Shown: positions 1 through 7,998 of the stretch, piece after piece
How positions within the stretch are numbered: the stretch's first letter is position 1
Layout: the number at the start of each line of letters is the position of its first letter
Source: GCA-2861595 sp035525365
GTDB lineage: Bacteria; Actinomycetota; Acidimicrobiia; Acidimicrobiales; GCA-2861595
Reading direction: 5' to 3'
Assembly (NCBI GenBank): GCA_035525365.1
Contig: DATLEK010000044.1
Coordinates: forward strand, 1-31,228
DNA: 31,228 nucleotides
Program-made: the position numbers and the translations under genes
Notes under the pieces: generated by a model
Database searches by the model: none
What the model was told of the DNA's origin: nothing
What the model saw: only the letters and a program-made list of their open reading frames with translations

Positions 1-1353
1 GAGCTCGTCATCAACCACACCTCCGACCAGCACCCGTGGTTCCAGCGCGCGCGGGAGGCGAAGCCCGGCTCGGCGGCGCGCGACTTCTACGTCTGGTCCG
101 ACACGGACCAGAAATACTCCGACACGCGCATCATCTTCCTCGATACCGAGGTCTCGAACTGGACCTGGGACCCCGTCGCAAAGGCGTATTTCTGGCACCG
201 CTTCTACTCGCACCAGCCGGACCTCAACTTCGACAATCCGCGCGTGCTCGAGGCGGTGCTCGACACCATGCGGTTCTGGCTCGACATGGGCGTCGACGGC
301 CTTCGGCTGGACGCGATCCCCTACCTCATCGAGCGCGAGGGAACGAACTGCGAGAATCTCCCCGACACGCACACCGTCATCAAGAAGGTCCGCGCGGCGC
401 TCGACGCCAGCTACTCCGACCGCATGCTCCTCGCCGAGGCGAACCAGTGGCCGGAGGAGACGGCGCAGTACTTCGGCGACGGCGACGAATGCCACATGGC
501 GTTCCACTTCCCGCTCATGCCGCGCATGTACATGGCCGTGGCGCAGGAGGACCGGCATCCCGTCACCGACATCATGCGCCAGACGCCCGAGATCCCCGAG
601 GGCTGCCAGTGGGCGATCTTCCTGCGCAACCACGACGAGCTCACGCTCGAGATGGTCACCGACAAGGAGCGCGACTACCTCTGGTCCTTCTACGCCGCCG
701 ACCGGCGCGCGCGGATCAATCTCGGCATCCGCCGCCGCCTCGCGCCGCTCATGGACAACAGCCGCCGCCGCATCGAACTCCTCCACAGCCTCCTCTTCTC
801 CCTGCCGGGCAGCCCGTTCCTCTATTACGGCGACGAGATCGGCATGGGCGACAACATCTACCTCGGTGACCGCGACGGGGTCCGCACCCCGATGCAGTGG
901 ACGCCGGACCGCAACGCCGGCTTCAGCAAGGCCGACTTCGCCCAGCTCTATCTGCCGCCCCTGATGGACCCGGTGTACGGCTTCCAGGCCGTCAACGTGG
1001 AGGCCGAGACCCGCAACCCCAGCTCGCTTCTTCACTGGATGCGCCGGCTTCTCCTGGTGCGAAAGCAGCACGCGCTGTTCGGCACGGGGAGCTTCGAGGT
1101 GATACCCACCGACAACCCGTCCGTGCTGGCCTACGTCCGCCAGGACGGTGATGACACCGTTCTCTGCGTGAACAACCTCTCCCGCTTCGCCCAGCCGGCG
1201 GAGCTCCCACTGCAACGCTACGACGCCAAGACGCCCATCGAGCTGTTGGGCCGGGTGTCCTTCCCCCGCATAGGCGAACTGCCCTACTTCATCACCCTCG
1301 GTTCGTACTCCTTCTACTGGTTCCAGCTCATCGACCATCAGGCGGACCACTAG
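1..1353 (+). CDS. treS: Trehalose synthase / maltose alpha-D-glucosyltransferase, 5'-truncated by window edge
   Basis: Interconverts trehalose and maltose (GH13) in the cytoplasm. In this pathway it supplies maltose to maltokinase. The frame is open from base 1 and 450 codons are present; the family is usually about 570-600 aa, so roughly 120-150 N-terminal residues lie outside. Visible GH13 blocks are LVINHTSDQHPWF at the start, DGLRLDAIPYL with the predicted nucleophile Asp at window residue 104, LLAEANQWPEE with the acid/base Glu at 146, and FLRNHDELTLEMV with the third catalytic Asp at 212. PGSPFLYYGDEIGMGDNIYL follows. The long NHDELTLEMV and DRDGVRTPMQW segments are characteristic of TreS rather than of other GH13 enzymes. 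The stop TAG overlaps the GTG start of the next gene by one base, so the two are translationally coupled. There is no C-terminal maltokinase fusion; the kinase is a separate protein. Confidence 0.95.
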   Translation, partial: ELVINHTSDQHPWFQRAREAKPGSAARDFYVWSDTDQKYSDTRIIFLDTEVSNWTWDPVAKAYFWHRFYSHQPDLNFDNPRVLEAVLDTMRFWLDMGVDGLRLDAIPYLIEREGTNCENLPDTHTVIKKVRAALDASYSDRMLLAEANQWPEETAQYFGDGDECHMAFHFPLMPRMYMAVAQEDRHPVTDIMRQTPEIPEGCQWAIFLRNHDELTLEMVTDKERDYLWSFYAADRRARINLGIRRRLAPLMDNSRRRIELLHSLLFSLPGSPFLYYGDEIGMGDNIYLGDRDGVRTPMQWTPDRNAGFSKADFAQLYLPPLMDPVYGFQAVNVEAETRNPSSLLHWMRRLLLVRKQHALFGTGSFEVIPTDNPSVLAYVRQDGDDTVLCVNNLSRFAQPAELPLQRYDAKTPIELLGRVSFPRIGELPYFITLGSYSFYWFQLIDHQADH

Positions 1354-2639
1354 TGCACCTGGCCGCCGGACTGGAGCCGCTGCTGCCCGCCTACCTCGGC
1401 CGCCAGCGCTGGTTCGCCGGCGACCCGCCCTCGTCGGTGGACGTCCTGGCCAGCGACGACATCGGCGAAGGCCTTCTCTGGCTGCTGGTCGATGCCGGCG
1501 GGGCCATGTACCAGCTGGTGATCGGCATCAAGGAGGCCGATGACCCACCTGAGTTCCTCCAAGGCCACGACGCGCAGGTTCTCGGGGTGGTCGACGGGCA
1601 CGTGGCCTTCGATGCCCTGCTCGACCCGGACAGTTCCAGGGCGGTACTGGCCCAGGTGTGCCCTGATGCCGAGGGATCCCTGGTACGGCCGATGGGTGCC
1701 GAGCAGTCGAACAGCTCGATGGTGTTCGACGACTCGCTGGTGCTCAAGGTCTTCCGCCGTGTCCACCGGGGGCCCAACCCCGACGTGGAGATCACCGCCG
1801 CCCTGGCTGCTGCCGGCTTCAACCACGTCGCCGAGCCTCTCGGACTGTGGCGCAAGGACGACCTCGACCTCGCCGTGGCCACCAGGTACCTGGCCGGCGG
1901 CGCCGAAGGATGGGCCCTGGCCCAGACGTCGTTGCGGGATCTTTACGCAACGGGCTGTGACGACCCTGGGGAGTGCGGGGGTGACTTCGCGGCCGAGGCC
2001 ACCCGCCTCGGAACGGTGACGGCCACCATGCACCTGGCCCTGGCCGAGCAGTTCGGATCAGAACCCGGCGACGCGGCGGCGTGGGCCGACTCCCTGGAGG
2101 CGCAGCTGTCGCGCCTGGCCGATGCCGATGCCGATCCTGCGTCGGCCAAGGACTTCGTGGAGCGTGTCCGTACCGTCGCCGACGCCGGTCCCGCCATACG
2201 CGTCCACGGCGACTATCACCTGGGGCAGGTCATGCGCACCGACCGCGGCTGGTTCGTCCTCGACTTCGAGGGGGAGCCGGCCCGTCCTCTGGAGGAGCGG
2301 CGCCGGCCGACATCGCCGATGAAGGACGTCGGCGGGATGCTGCGTTCGTTCCACTACGCCGCACAGGTCACGCTGACCGAACGCGACGTGCTCGAGCACG
2401 CGGAGCTACTGCGCTTCGGCGTGGCCTGGGAGCGTAGGAACCAGGGTGCTTTCCTGGCCGGCTATTTCGGCACGGAGGGCGTGGACGCCGTCCTACCCGG
2501 CGGCAGCGACCAGCGTGACCTGGTGCTGGCCGCTTTCGAGTTGGACAAGGCGGTGTACGAGGTGCTCTACGAGCGCGCTTACCGCCCCGATCTGGTCGAC
2601 ATCCCGCTGGGAGCCATTTCCAGGCTCCTTAGGGGGTAG
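1353..2639 (+). CDS. mak: Maltokinase
   Basis: Phosphorylates maltose to maltose 1-phosphate, the donor used by GlgE to build alpha-1,4-glucan. It is 428 aa, close to the family's usual 430-460. The N-terminal cap contains YLGRQRWFAG, typical of Mak/Pep2. The kinase fold shows NSSMVFDDSLVLKVFRR (nucleotide-binding strands with the Lys), HGDYHLGQ with the catalytic Asp near residue 287, and DFEGEP with the metal-binding Asp near 304. PLEERRRPTSPMKDVGGMLRSF follows, in two pieces of a conserved stretch. The start is GTG at 1353, inside the TAGTG junction with treS. glgB begins 9 bp after its stop. treS-mak-glgB is the classic GlgE-pathway cluster. glgE itself is not in view and may lie upstream (inference). 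Confidence 0.94.
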   Translation: MHLAAGLEPLLPAYLGRQRWFAGDPPSSVDVLASDDIGEGLLWLLVDAGGAMYQLVIGIKEADDPPEFLQGHDAQVLGVVDGHVAFDALLDPDSSRAVLAQVCPDAEGSLVRPMGAEQSNSSMVFDDSLVLKVFRRVHRGPNPDVEITAALAAAGFNHVAEPLGLWRKDDLDLAVATRYLAGGAEGWALAQTSLRDLYATGCDDPGECGGDFAAEATRLGTVTATMHLALAEQFGSEPGDAAAWADSLEAQLSRLADADADPASAKDFVERVRTVADAGPAIRVHGDYHLGQVMRTDRGWFVLDFEGEPARPLEERRRPTSPMKDVGGMLRSFHYAAQVTLTERDVLEHAELLRFGVAWERRNQGAFLAGYFGTEGVDAVLPGGSDQRDLVLAAFELDKAVYEVLYERAYRPDLVDIPLGAISRLLRG

Positions 2640-2648
2640 GAAGGACAC

Positions 2649-4859
2649 ATGCCCGCCCGCACGCCCCGTCGCACCGACTCCTCGGCTGCCGACATCGCCC
2701 GCCTCGTCGAAGGGGCCCACGGGGACCCGCACCACGTCCTCGGCGTCCACGACGGCGTCGTCCGGGCCTACCGGCCGGACGCCCTGGCCATGCGCATGGT
2801 CCCCGCCGGCGGCGAGCCGGTTCCCATGAGCAAGGTGCACGACGCCGGCATTTTCGAGGCCAAGCTCCTGGCCCACCTGCTCCCCGACGACGCCGGCTAC
2901 CGACTCGAGGCCGACTATCCCGACGGCAGCTTTTCGTGGGACGACCCCTACCGGTTCTGGCCCACCCTGGGTGACGTCGACCTGCACCTGCTCGGAGAGG
3001 GCCGCCACCGCCGTCTGTGGCGGGTGCTCGGCGCCCACCTGCGGACCCACCAGGGCGTGGAAGGCACCTCCTTCGCCGTCTGGGCGCCCAGTGCCCGCTC
3101 CGTGCGGGTCGTCGGTGACTTCAACTTCTGGGACGGCCGCCTCCACCCGATGCGCTCGCTCGGTTCCTCGGGCATCTGGGAGCTGTTCGTTCCCGGTGTG
3201 ACCGCCGGCGCCATCTACAAGTACGAGATACTCACCGGTGGCGGCCATCTCACCAAGAAGGCCGATCCCGTCGCCTTCACCGCCGAGCCGCCGCCCGGCA
3301 CCTCCAGCGTGGTCAGCTCGTCCTCCCACCGTTGGGGTGACGACGACTGGATGGCCGCCCGCGAGGAGCGGCCCCCCATACACGACCCGATGTCGGTCTA
3401 CGAGCTGCACCTGGGGTCGTGGCGCCGCAATCCGGACGAGGACAACCGCACCCTCACCTACGCCGAGCTGGCCGAGGAGCTCCCGGCCTACGTCGCCGAT
3501 CTGGGCTTCACCCACGTGGAGTTCATGCCGGTGGCCGAGCATCCCTACGGGCCGTCGTGGGGCTACCAGATCTCGTCCTACTTCGCCCCCACCAGCCGCT
3601 ACGGGCGGCCCGACGACCTGCGCATCCTCGTGGACGCCCTGCACCGGGCCGGCATCGGCGTGGTGATCGACTGGGTGCCCGCCCACTTCCCCCGTGACGA
3701 CTGGGCCCTCGCCCGCTTCGACGGCACGGCGCTGTACGAGCACGAGGACCCGCGCAAGGGCTCACACCCCGACTGGGGCACGCTGGTGTTCAACTACGGG
3801 CGCAACGAGGTCCGCAATTTCCTCATCGCCAACGCCCTGTACTGGCTGGAGGAGTACCACATCGACGGGTTGCGGGTGGATGCCGTGGCGTCGATGCTGT
3901 ACCTCGATTACTCCCGCAAGGAGGGGGAGTGGATCCCCAACGAGTTCGGTGGCCGGGAGAACCTGGAGGCTGTCACCTTCCTCAAGGAGCTGAACGAGGT
4001 CGTCTACGCCGAGCACCCCGGCGCCATCACCGTGGCCGAGGAGTCCACGGCCTGGCCGGCGGTGTCAAGGCCGACTTACCTGGGCGGCCTCGGCTTCGGC
4101 TTCAAGTGGAACATGGGCTGGATGCACGACACGCTGGACTACTTCGCCAAGGACCCCATCCACCGGCGGTACCACCACCACGAGCTGACCTTCGGACTCC
4201 TGTACGCCTTCAGCGAGAACTTCATCCTGCCTCTGAGCCACGACGAGGTGGTGCACGGCAAGGGTTCTCTGCTGGGAAAGATGCCGGGCGACCGTTGGCA
4301 GCGCCTGGCCAACCTGCGCTGCCTGTTGGCGTGGATGTGGGCCCACCCCGGCAAGAAGCTGCTGTTCATGGGTGGCGAGATCGGCCAGGAGCGCGAGTGG
4401 CGCCACGACGAGAGCATCGACTGGCATTTGCTCGACGACCCCGGCCACAGGGGCATCCAGGACCTCGTGCGGCGGCTCAACCAGGCGTACCAGGCCCACC
4501 CCGCCCTGTGGGAGAGGGACTCGGTCCCTGAAGGCTTCCGGTGGGTCGACGCCAGCGACGTGGAGGGAAACGTCCTGTCGTTCCTCCGGCTCGCGGCCGA
4601 CGGCAGCCCTATGGCGTGCATCGCCAACCTTTCACCCGTCCCGCGGGAGGGCTACCGCATCGGCGTTCCCAGCGGCGGCCCATGGCGGGAGATACTCAAC
4701 ACCGACGCCATCGGTTTCGGCGGTAGCGGCGTAGGTGTCGGTGGCGAGGTCACCGCGGTGGAGCACCCGTGGCACGGGCTTCCCTGCTCGGTGACACTGA
4801 CCCTGCCGCCTCTGGCCGTGCTCTGGCTGGCCCCCACGGCCGGTCCTGGGCTTTCATAA
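2649..4859 (+). CDS. glgB: 1,4-alpha-glucan branching enzyme (GH13)
   Basis: Transfers alpha-1,4 glucan chains to form alpha-1,6 branches in glycogen or capsular glucan. It is a complete 736-aa protein. The order is an N-terminal region with DPHHVLGVHDG, a CBM48 module (about residues 125-230, SFAVWAPSARSVRVVGDFN), and the GH13 barrel. The catalytic residues align with E. coli GlgB: nucleophile Asp411 in DGLRVDAVASMLY, acid/base Glu464 in VAEESTAWP, and Asp532 in LSHDEVVHGKGSL. Other family marks are GFGFKWNMGWMHD and FMGGEIGQEREW. A clear ribosome-binding site (GGAAGG, 2639-2644) precedes the ATG at 2649, in contrast to the many genes here without one. It is the third gene of the glucan operon. 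Confidence 0.97.
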   Translation: MPARTPRRTDSSAADIARLVEGAHGDPHHVLGVHDGVVRAYRPDALAMRMVPAGGEPVPMSKVHDAGIFEAKLLAHLLPDDAGYRLEADYPDGSFSWDDPYRFWPTLGDVDLHLLGEGRHRRLWRVLGAHLRTHQGVEGTSFAVWAPSARSVRVVGDFNFWDGRLHPMRSLGSSGIWELFVPGVTAGAIYKYEILTGGGHLTKKADPVAFTAEPPPGTSSVVSSSSHRWGDDDWMAAREERPPIHDPMSVYELHLGSWRRNPDEDNRTLTYAELAEELPAYVADLGFTHVEFMPVAEHPYGPSWGYQISSYFAPTSRYGRPDDLRILVDALHRAGIGVVIDWVPAHFPRDDWALARFDGTALYEHEDPRKGSHPDWGTLVFNYGRNEVRNFLIANALYWLEEYHIDGLRVDAVASMLYLDYSRKEGEWIPNEFGGRENLEAVTFLKELNEVVYAEHPGAITVAEESTAWPAVSRPTYLGGLGFGFKWNMGWMHDTLDYFAKDPIHRRYHHHELTFGLLYAFSENFILPLSHDEVVHGKGSLLGKMPGDRWQRLANLRCLLAWMWAHPGKKLLFMGGEIGQEREWRHDESIDWHLLDDPGHRGIQDLVRRLNQAYQAHPALWERDSVPEGFRWVDASDVEGNVLSFLRLAADGSPMACIANLSPVPREGYRIGVPSGGPWREILNTDAIGFGGSGVGVGGEVTAVEHPWHGLPCSVTLTLPPLAVLWLAPTAGPGLS

Positions 4860-4865
4860 TCCGTC

Positions 4866-7250
4866 TTGGCTCCTGCTCTGGCCGTTCACGGCCACTTCTA
4901 CCAACCGCCGCGGGAGAACCCCTGGACCGAGGAGGTGGCGCGCGAGGCGTCAGCCGCGCCGTTCCACGACTGGAACGCCCGGATCGCCGCTGAGGCTTAC
5001 CGGCCCAACGCCGCCGCCCGCATCCTGGACGACGCCGGCCGGGTGGTGGCCATCGTCAACAACTACGAGCGGCTCTCCTTCGACGCCGGGCCCACGCTCA
5101 TGGCCTGGCTGGAACGTCATGAGCCGGACATCTACGCCGCCATCGTCGCCGCCGATGCCGTCGGTGGGGGGGCCATCGCCCAGGCCCACGGCCACATCAT
5201 CCTCCCGCTGGCTTCGCCCCGCGACGTGCGCACCCAGGTCCGCTGGGGGCTCGCCGACTTCGTCTACCGGTTCCGCCGGCCGGCCGTCGGGATGTGGCTC
5301 CCGGAGACGGCGGTCAACGACGACGTCCTCGCCGTCCTGGCCGAAGAGGGCGTGGCCTTCACCATCCTGGCCTCCCATCAGGCCGCGGCGGAGATGCAGC
5401 CGATCGACACCAGCAAGGCCTACCGCTGGGCCCATCCCGACGGCTCCGGGCGCTCGGTCGCTCTCGTGTTCTACGACGGTGGGCTGTCCCACGCCCTGGC
5501 CTTCGAGCTGGGCAACATGTCCAGCCACGCCTTCGTGGAGCGGGTCGCCCACGCGCACGCCGGGTTGGTAACGGTGGCGGCCGACGGCGAGACCTTCGGG
5601 CACCATCAGCGTTGGGGAGAGCGTTTTCTGGCTCACTCCCTCACGGTGGAGGCCCCCCGGCAGGGGGTCAACGTGGTCAACGTGGCCCAGTACCTAGCCG
5701 CTCACCCGGCGAAGGCGCCGGCGGCGGTGCGGGAGAGCAGCTGGTCCTGCGCCCACGGTGTAGCCCGCTGGCGGGAGGACTGCGGTTGCTCCACGGGCTC
5801 GCAACCAGGGTGGGACCAGCGCTGGCGGGCTCCGCTGCGAGAGGCTCTGGACAGGTTGCGTGACCACGCCGCCGCCGTCTTCGAGCGACGGGGCGCGGCG
5901 GTGATGGTCGATCCATGGGCGGCCCGCGACAGGTACATCGATGCCCTGTTGGGGGCGCGGGGCCGGGAGGAGTTCGCCCACGCCCACTTCACGGGAGACC
6001 CGGTGGTGGCGTTCAGCCTGCTGGAGGCGCAGCGCCACGCCATGGCCATGTACACCTCCTGCGGGTGGTTCTTCAACGACCTGGCCGGGCTGGAGACCGT
6101 GCAGGTGCTGCGCTACGCGGCCCGCGTCATGGACCTGCTCCGGGAGCTGGACGAGGATCCCGGCGAGGTCGCCTTCCTGGAGGTTCTCGACAAGGCGGAG
6201 AGCAACGTCGCCGAAGAGGGCACCGGCCGCGACGTGTGGTCACGTCATGTGGTTCCGGCACGGGTGGACGCCCACCGGGCGGTGGCCCACCTGGCTCTGG
6301 TCGACCTGCTGGAGGGGCGGCCGCCGGCGGAGGACGCCGGCGCCTTTCAGGTGCAGGCGGTGGAACACGCGCGGGCGGACCGGGGTGCGGTGGCCCTCTC
6401 CTCCGGTCACGTCGTTCTGACCCACCGCCGCACCGGCCGGCGCACCGAGCACCTCTGGGCCGCCATCCATCTCGGTGGCCTCGAAGTCGTGGGTTCCACC
6501 CGCCCCGTGGCCCTCGCCCCCAAGGACTCTCCCATCGACCCGCCTGAGAGGCCGGTCTCCGACGCCGCCGTCGCCCGACAGGGAGTGGGCTCGGAGGACG
6601 GCGCCGATGTGCTCGACATTCTCCGCCGCGCCTTCGACGACGGTGCGCCGGTGACGACATTGTTGCGAATGGTGGGCGGGCTGGGCCCCAGGGAGTTCGA
6701 CCTCCGGTCCGCCCTGCCCGATGCCGCCGAGCAACTGGTCGAGCGAGCCGCGGCCACGCTTTCGGATCGGTTCGCCGCGGCCTACGAGCGCCTGGTGGAC
6801 GACCACTGGCACACCCTGAAGGCCTTTGCGTCAGCCGGCCATCCGATCCCCCCCGAGCTGAGGGCGCCGGCCGAGCTGGTGCTGGCCCGCCGCCTCGAGG
6901 CGGAGATCCTGGCGCAGCACGGGTCGCTCGAGAGCGGGGCGTACACCGCGGCGCGTCGTATAGCCCAGGAGGCGCGGGCCAGCGGCTTCGCCGTCGACAC
7001 TCCGCGCGTGCGCGCCGCGCTCAGCCGCCTGCTGCTCGCCGCCGTCACCCGCTCAGTAGAGGGCGCCGGCGTGGACGAGGCCATCGCCGTCCTCCGCCTC
7101 GCCCGCGAGCTCCGGGTCGACATCCCGGTGGAAGGGCCCCAGGAACTCCTCTACGCCGCCCTGACCGGCGGCCTGGCTCCCGCTCTGGACGAAACCCAGC
7201 GAACCGCCCTCCGTCCTTTGGCTGCGGCGCTGAACCTCGCCGTCGACTAG
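4866..7250 (+). CDS. Glycoside hydrolase family 57 protein with DUF3536
   Basis: A 794-aa predicted cytoplasmic alpha-glucan-active enzyme. The N-terminal half is a GH57-type barrel: LAVHGHFYQPPRENPW (GH57 motif 1), QAHGHIILPL (motif 2), GMWLPETAVND with the likely nucleophile Glu147 (motif 3), and TVAADGETFGHH with a conserved Asp240 (motif 4). The C-terminal half is the long region known as DUF3536 and is mostly helical. The start is TTG at 4866, six bases after the glgB stop, so it is the last gene of the operon. The exact reaction is unknown; trimming or transglycosylation of the TreS-Mak-GlgB glucan product is a reasonable inference from motifs and context. The C-terminal 200 residues are Ala/Arg/Leu-rich with no catalytic motif I recognise. 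Confidence 0.88.
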   Translation: MAPALAVHGHFYQPPRENPWTEEVAREASAAPFHDWNARIAAEAYRPNAAARILDDAGRVVAIVNNYERLSFDAGPTLMAWLERHEPDIYAAIVAADAVGGGAIAQAHGHIILPLASPRDVRTQVRWGLADFVYRFRRPAVGMWLPETAVNDDVLAVLAEEGVAFTILASHQAAAEMQPIDTSKAYRWAHPDGSGRSVALVFYDGGLSHALAFELGNMSSHAFVERVAHAHAGLVTVAADGETFGHHQRWGERFLAHSLTVEAPRQGVNVVNVAQYLAAHPAKAPAAVRESSWSCAHGVARWREDCGCSTGSQPGWDQRWRAPLREALDRLRDHAAAVFERRGAAVMVDPWAARDRYIDALLGARGREEFAHAHFTGDPVVAFSLLEAQRHAMAMYTSCGWFFNDLAGLETVQVLRYAARVMDLLRELDEDPGEVAFLEVLDKAESNVAEEGTGRDVWSRHVVPARVDAHRAVAHLALVDLLEGRPPAEDAGAFQVQAVEHARADRGAVALSSGHVVLTHRRTGRRTEHLWAAIHLGGLEVVGSTRPVALAPKDSPIDPPERPVSDAAVARQGVGSEDGADVLDILRRAFDDGAPVTTLLRMVGGLGPREFDLRSALPDAAEQLVERAAATLSDRFAAAYERLVDDHWHTLKAFASAGHPIPPELRAPAELVLARRLEAEILAQHGSLESGAYTAARRIAQEARASGFAVDTPRVRAALSRLLLAAVTRSVEGAGVDEAIAVLRLARELRVDIPVEGPQELLYAALTGGLAPALDETQRTALRPLAAALNLAVD

Positions 7251-7262
7251 CGGTTTTCCGCC

Positions 7263-7441
7263 CCCGGTCACCGGGTTTTGTCCCTCAGGGCCCCGACGGG
7301 CCACCCGGTGACCTCCGTCCTCTCTCGCGTGCTGCCCGGTCACCGGGTCCTGTCCCTCAGGGTCCCTCCCAACGGGGTCCCCCCCGCCTGACGGCGGGTC
7401 CCTCCCGTCGGGGCCCTCCCTACGGGCCACCCGGTGACCTC
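7263..7441 (+). repeat. GC-rich repeat block with nested inverted repeats
   Basis: Non-coding spacer between convergent genes. A 28-bp unit beginning CCCGGTCACCGGGT and ending TGTCCCTCAGGG occurs at 7263-7290 and 7335-7362, differing at two bases. A second 20-bp unit, ACGGGCCACCCGGTGACCTC, occurs at 7296-7315 and 7422-7441. GGTCACCGGG in the first unit is the reverse complement of CCCGGTGACC in the second, so 7266-7275 can pair with 7304-7313, and 7338-7347 with 7430-7439. The material between (7363-7421) is a run of GGGTCCCTCCC-like blocks. It may act as a transcript-end structure or be an extragenic palindromic repeat; the sequence does not decide. Confidence 0.7.
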
Positions 7442-7460
7442 GTCTACCGCCGCCGCCCGG

Positions 7461-7507
7461 TTTCGTCGGCAAAAAAGTTCGAATACCGGCCCTTCTTGCC
7501 GACGAAA
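7461..7507. terminator. Perfect 12-bp inverted repeat between convergent genes, possible bidirectional terminator
   Basis: TTTCGTCGGCAA (7461-7472) pairs perfectly with TTGCCGACGAAA (7496-7507) around a 23-nt spacer that is A-rich on its left edge (AAAA) and contains TTCGAA. It lies between the stop of the GH57 gene and the stop of the leftward SRPBCC gene, so it could end transcripts from both sides. The loop is long and there is no clean T-tract, so a protein-binding site is an alternative. Confidence 0.4.
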
Positions 7508-7527
7508 GTCGTTGGCGGCCCGGACTC

Positions 7528-7968
7528 TCAGGTGGATTCGAGGCGGTGCTTCAGACGCTTCAGGTTCTTCTTCCAGATGCGGCGGAGCAGCGGCTTGCTC
7601 ACGAGCGCGCCCATGGGGCCGCCCAGCCACCAGGGGTAGGAGAGGCGCTCGTCCCAGGTGAAGCGCGTCTTGCCTCGTGCCGTTGATCGGAGGGTGAAGC
7701 GGCCTGTGCCGGTTACGACGCCGACGTGGCGGATGCCCATGGCGCGGCGGTCGCGCCACTCGGTCACGGCCATGCGGTCGTTCAGGCGAATCGGCCCGAC
7801 CCGGGTCGTGCAGTCGAAGGTGGTGCCCACACCCTCGCGCTGACGGGAGGTGAAGTGGATCGACTCGGCGTCGGCCATCCAGTGCACATGGGAGCCGATG
7901 TCCCGGACATCGGCCCAGACCCGTTGGCGTGGGGCATCGATGACCGTGCTCACTCGAATGCGGGCCAT
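7528..7968 (-). CDS. SRPBCC (START-like) family protein
   Basis: A 146-aa single-domain protein of the polyketide cyclase/dehydrase type, a fold with a deep hydrophobic pocket for lipid-like ligands. It begins VSTVIDAPRQRVWADVRDI, the standard first strand and helix of SRPBCC proteins. It then has VGTTFDCTTRVGPIRLNDRM, TGRFTLRSTARGKTRFTWDE and a C-terminal helix ending RRIWKKNLKRLKHRL, all in the usual order. The start chosen is ATG at 7968 (reading left). A -10-like TACCGT (7976-7981) sits 7 nt before it, which would give a leaderless mRNA. It is divergent from the adenylation-like gene with only 30 bp between them, so shared control is likely. The ligand is unknown. Confidence 0.82.
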   Translation of the reverse strand: MARIRVSTVIDAPRQRVWADVRDIGSHVHWMADAESIHFTSRQREGVGTTFDCTTRVGPIRLNDRMAVTEWRDRRAMGIRHVGVVTGTGRFTLRSTARGKTRFTWDERLSYPWWLGGPMGALVSKPLLRRIWKKNLKRLKHRLEST

Positions 7969-7998
7969 GGTGTCCACGGTAAAGCAGGGCCCCCCGGT

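Noticed and set aside
1..2639. TreS-Mak fusion protein
   Set aside because: treS ends with TAG at 1351-1353 and mak starts with its own GTG at 1353; they overlap by one base in different frames.
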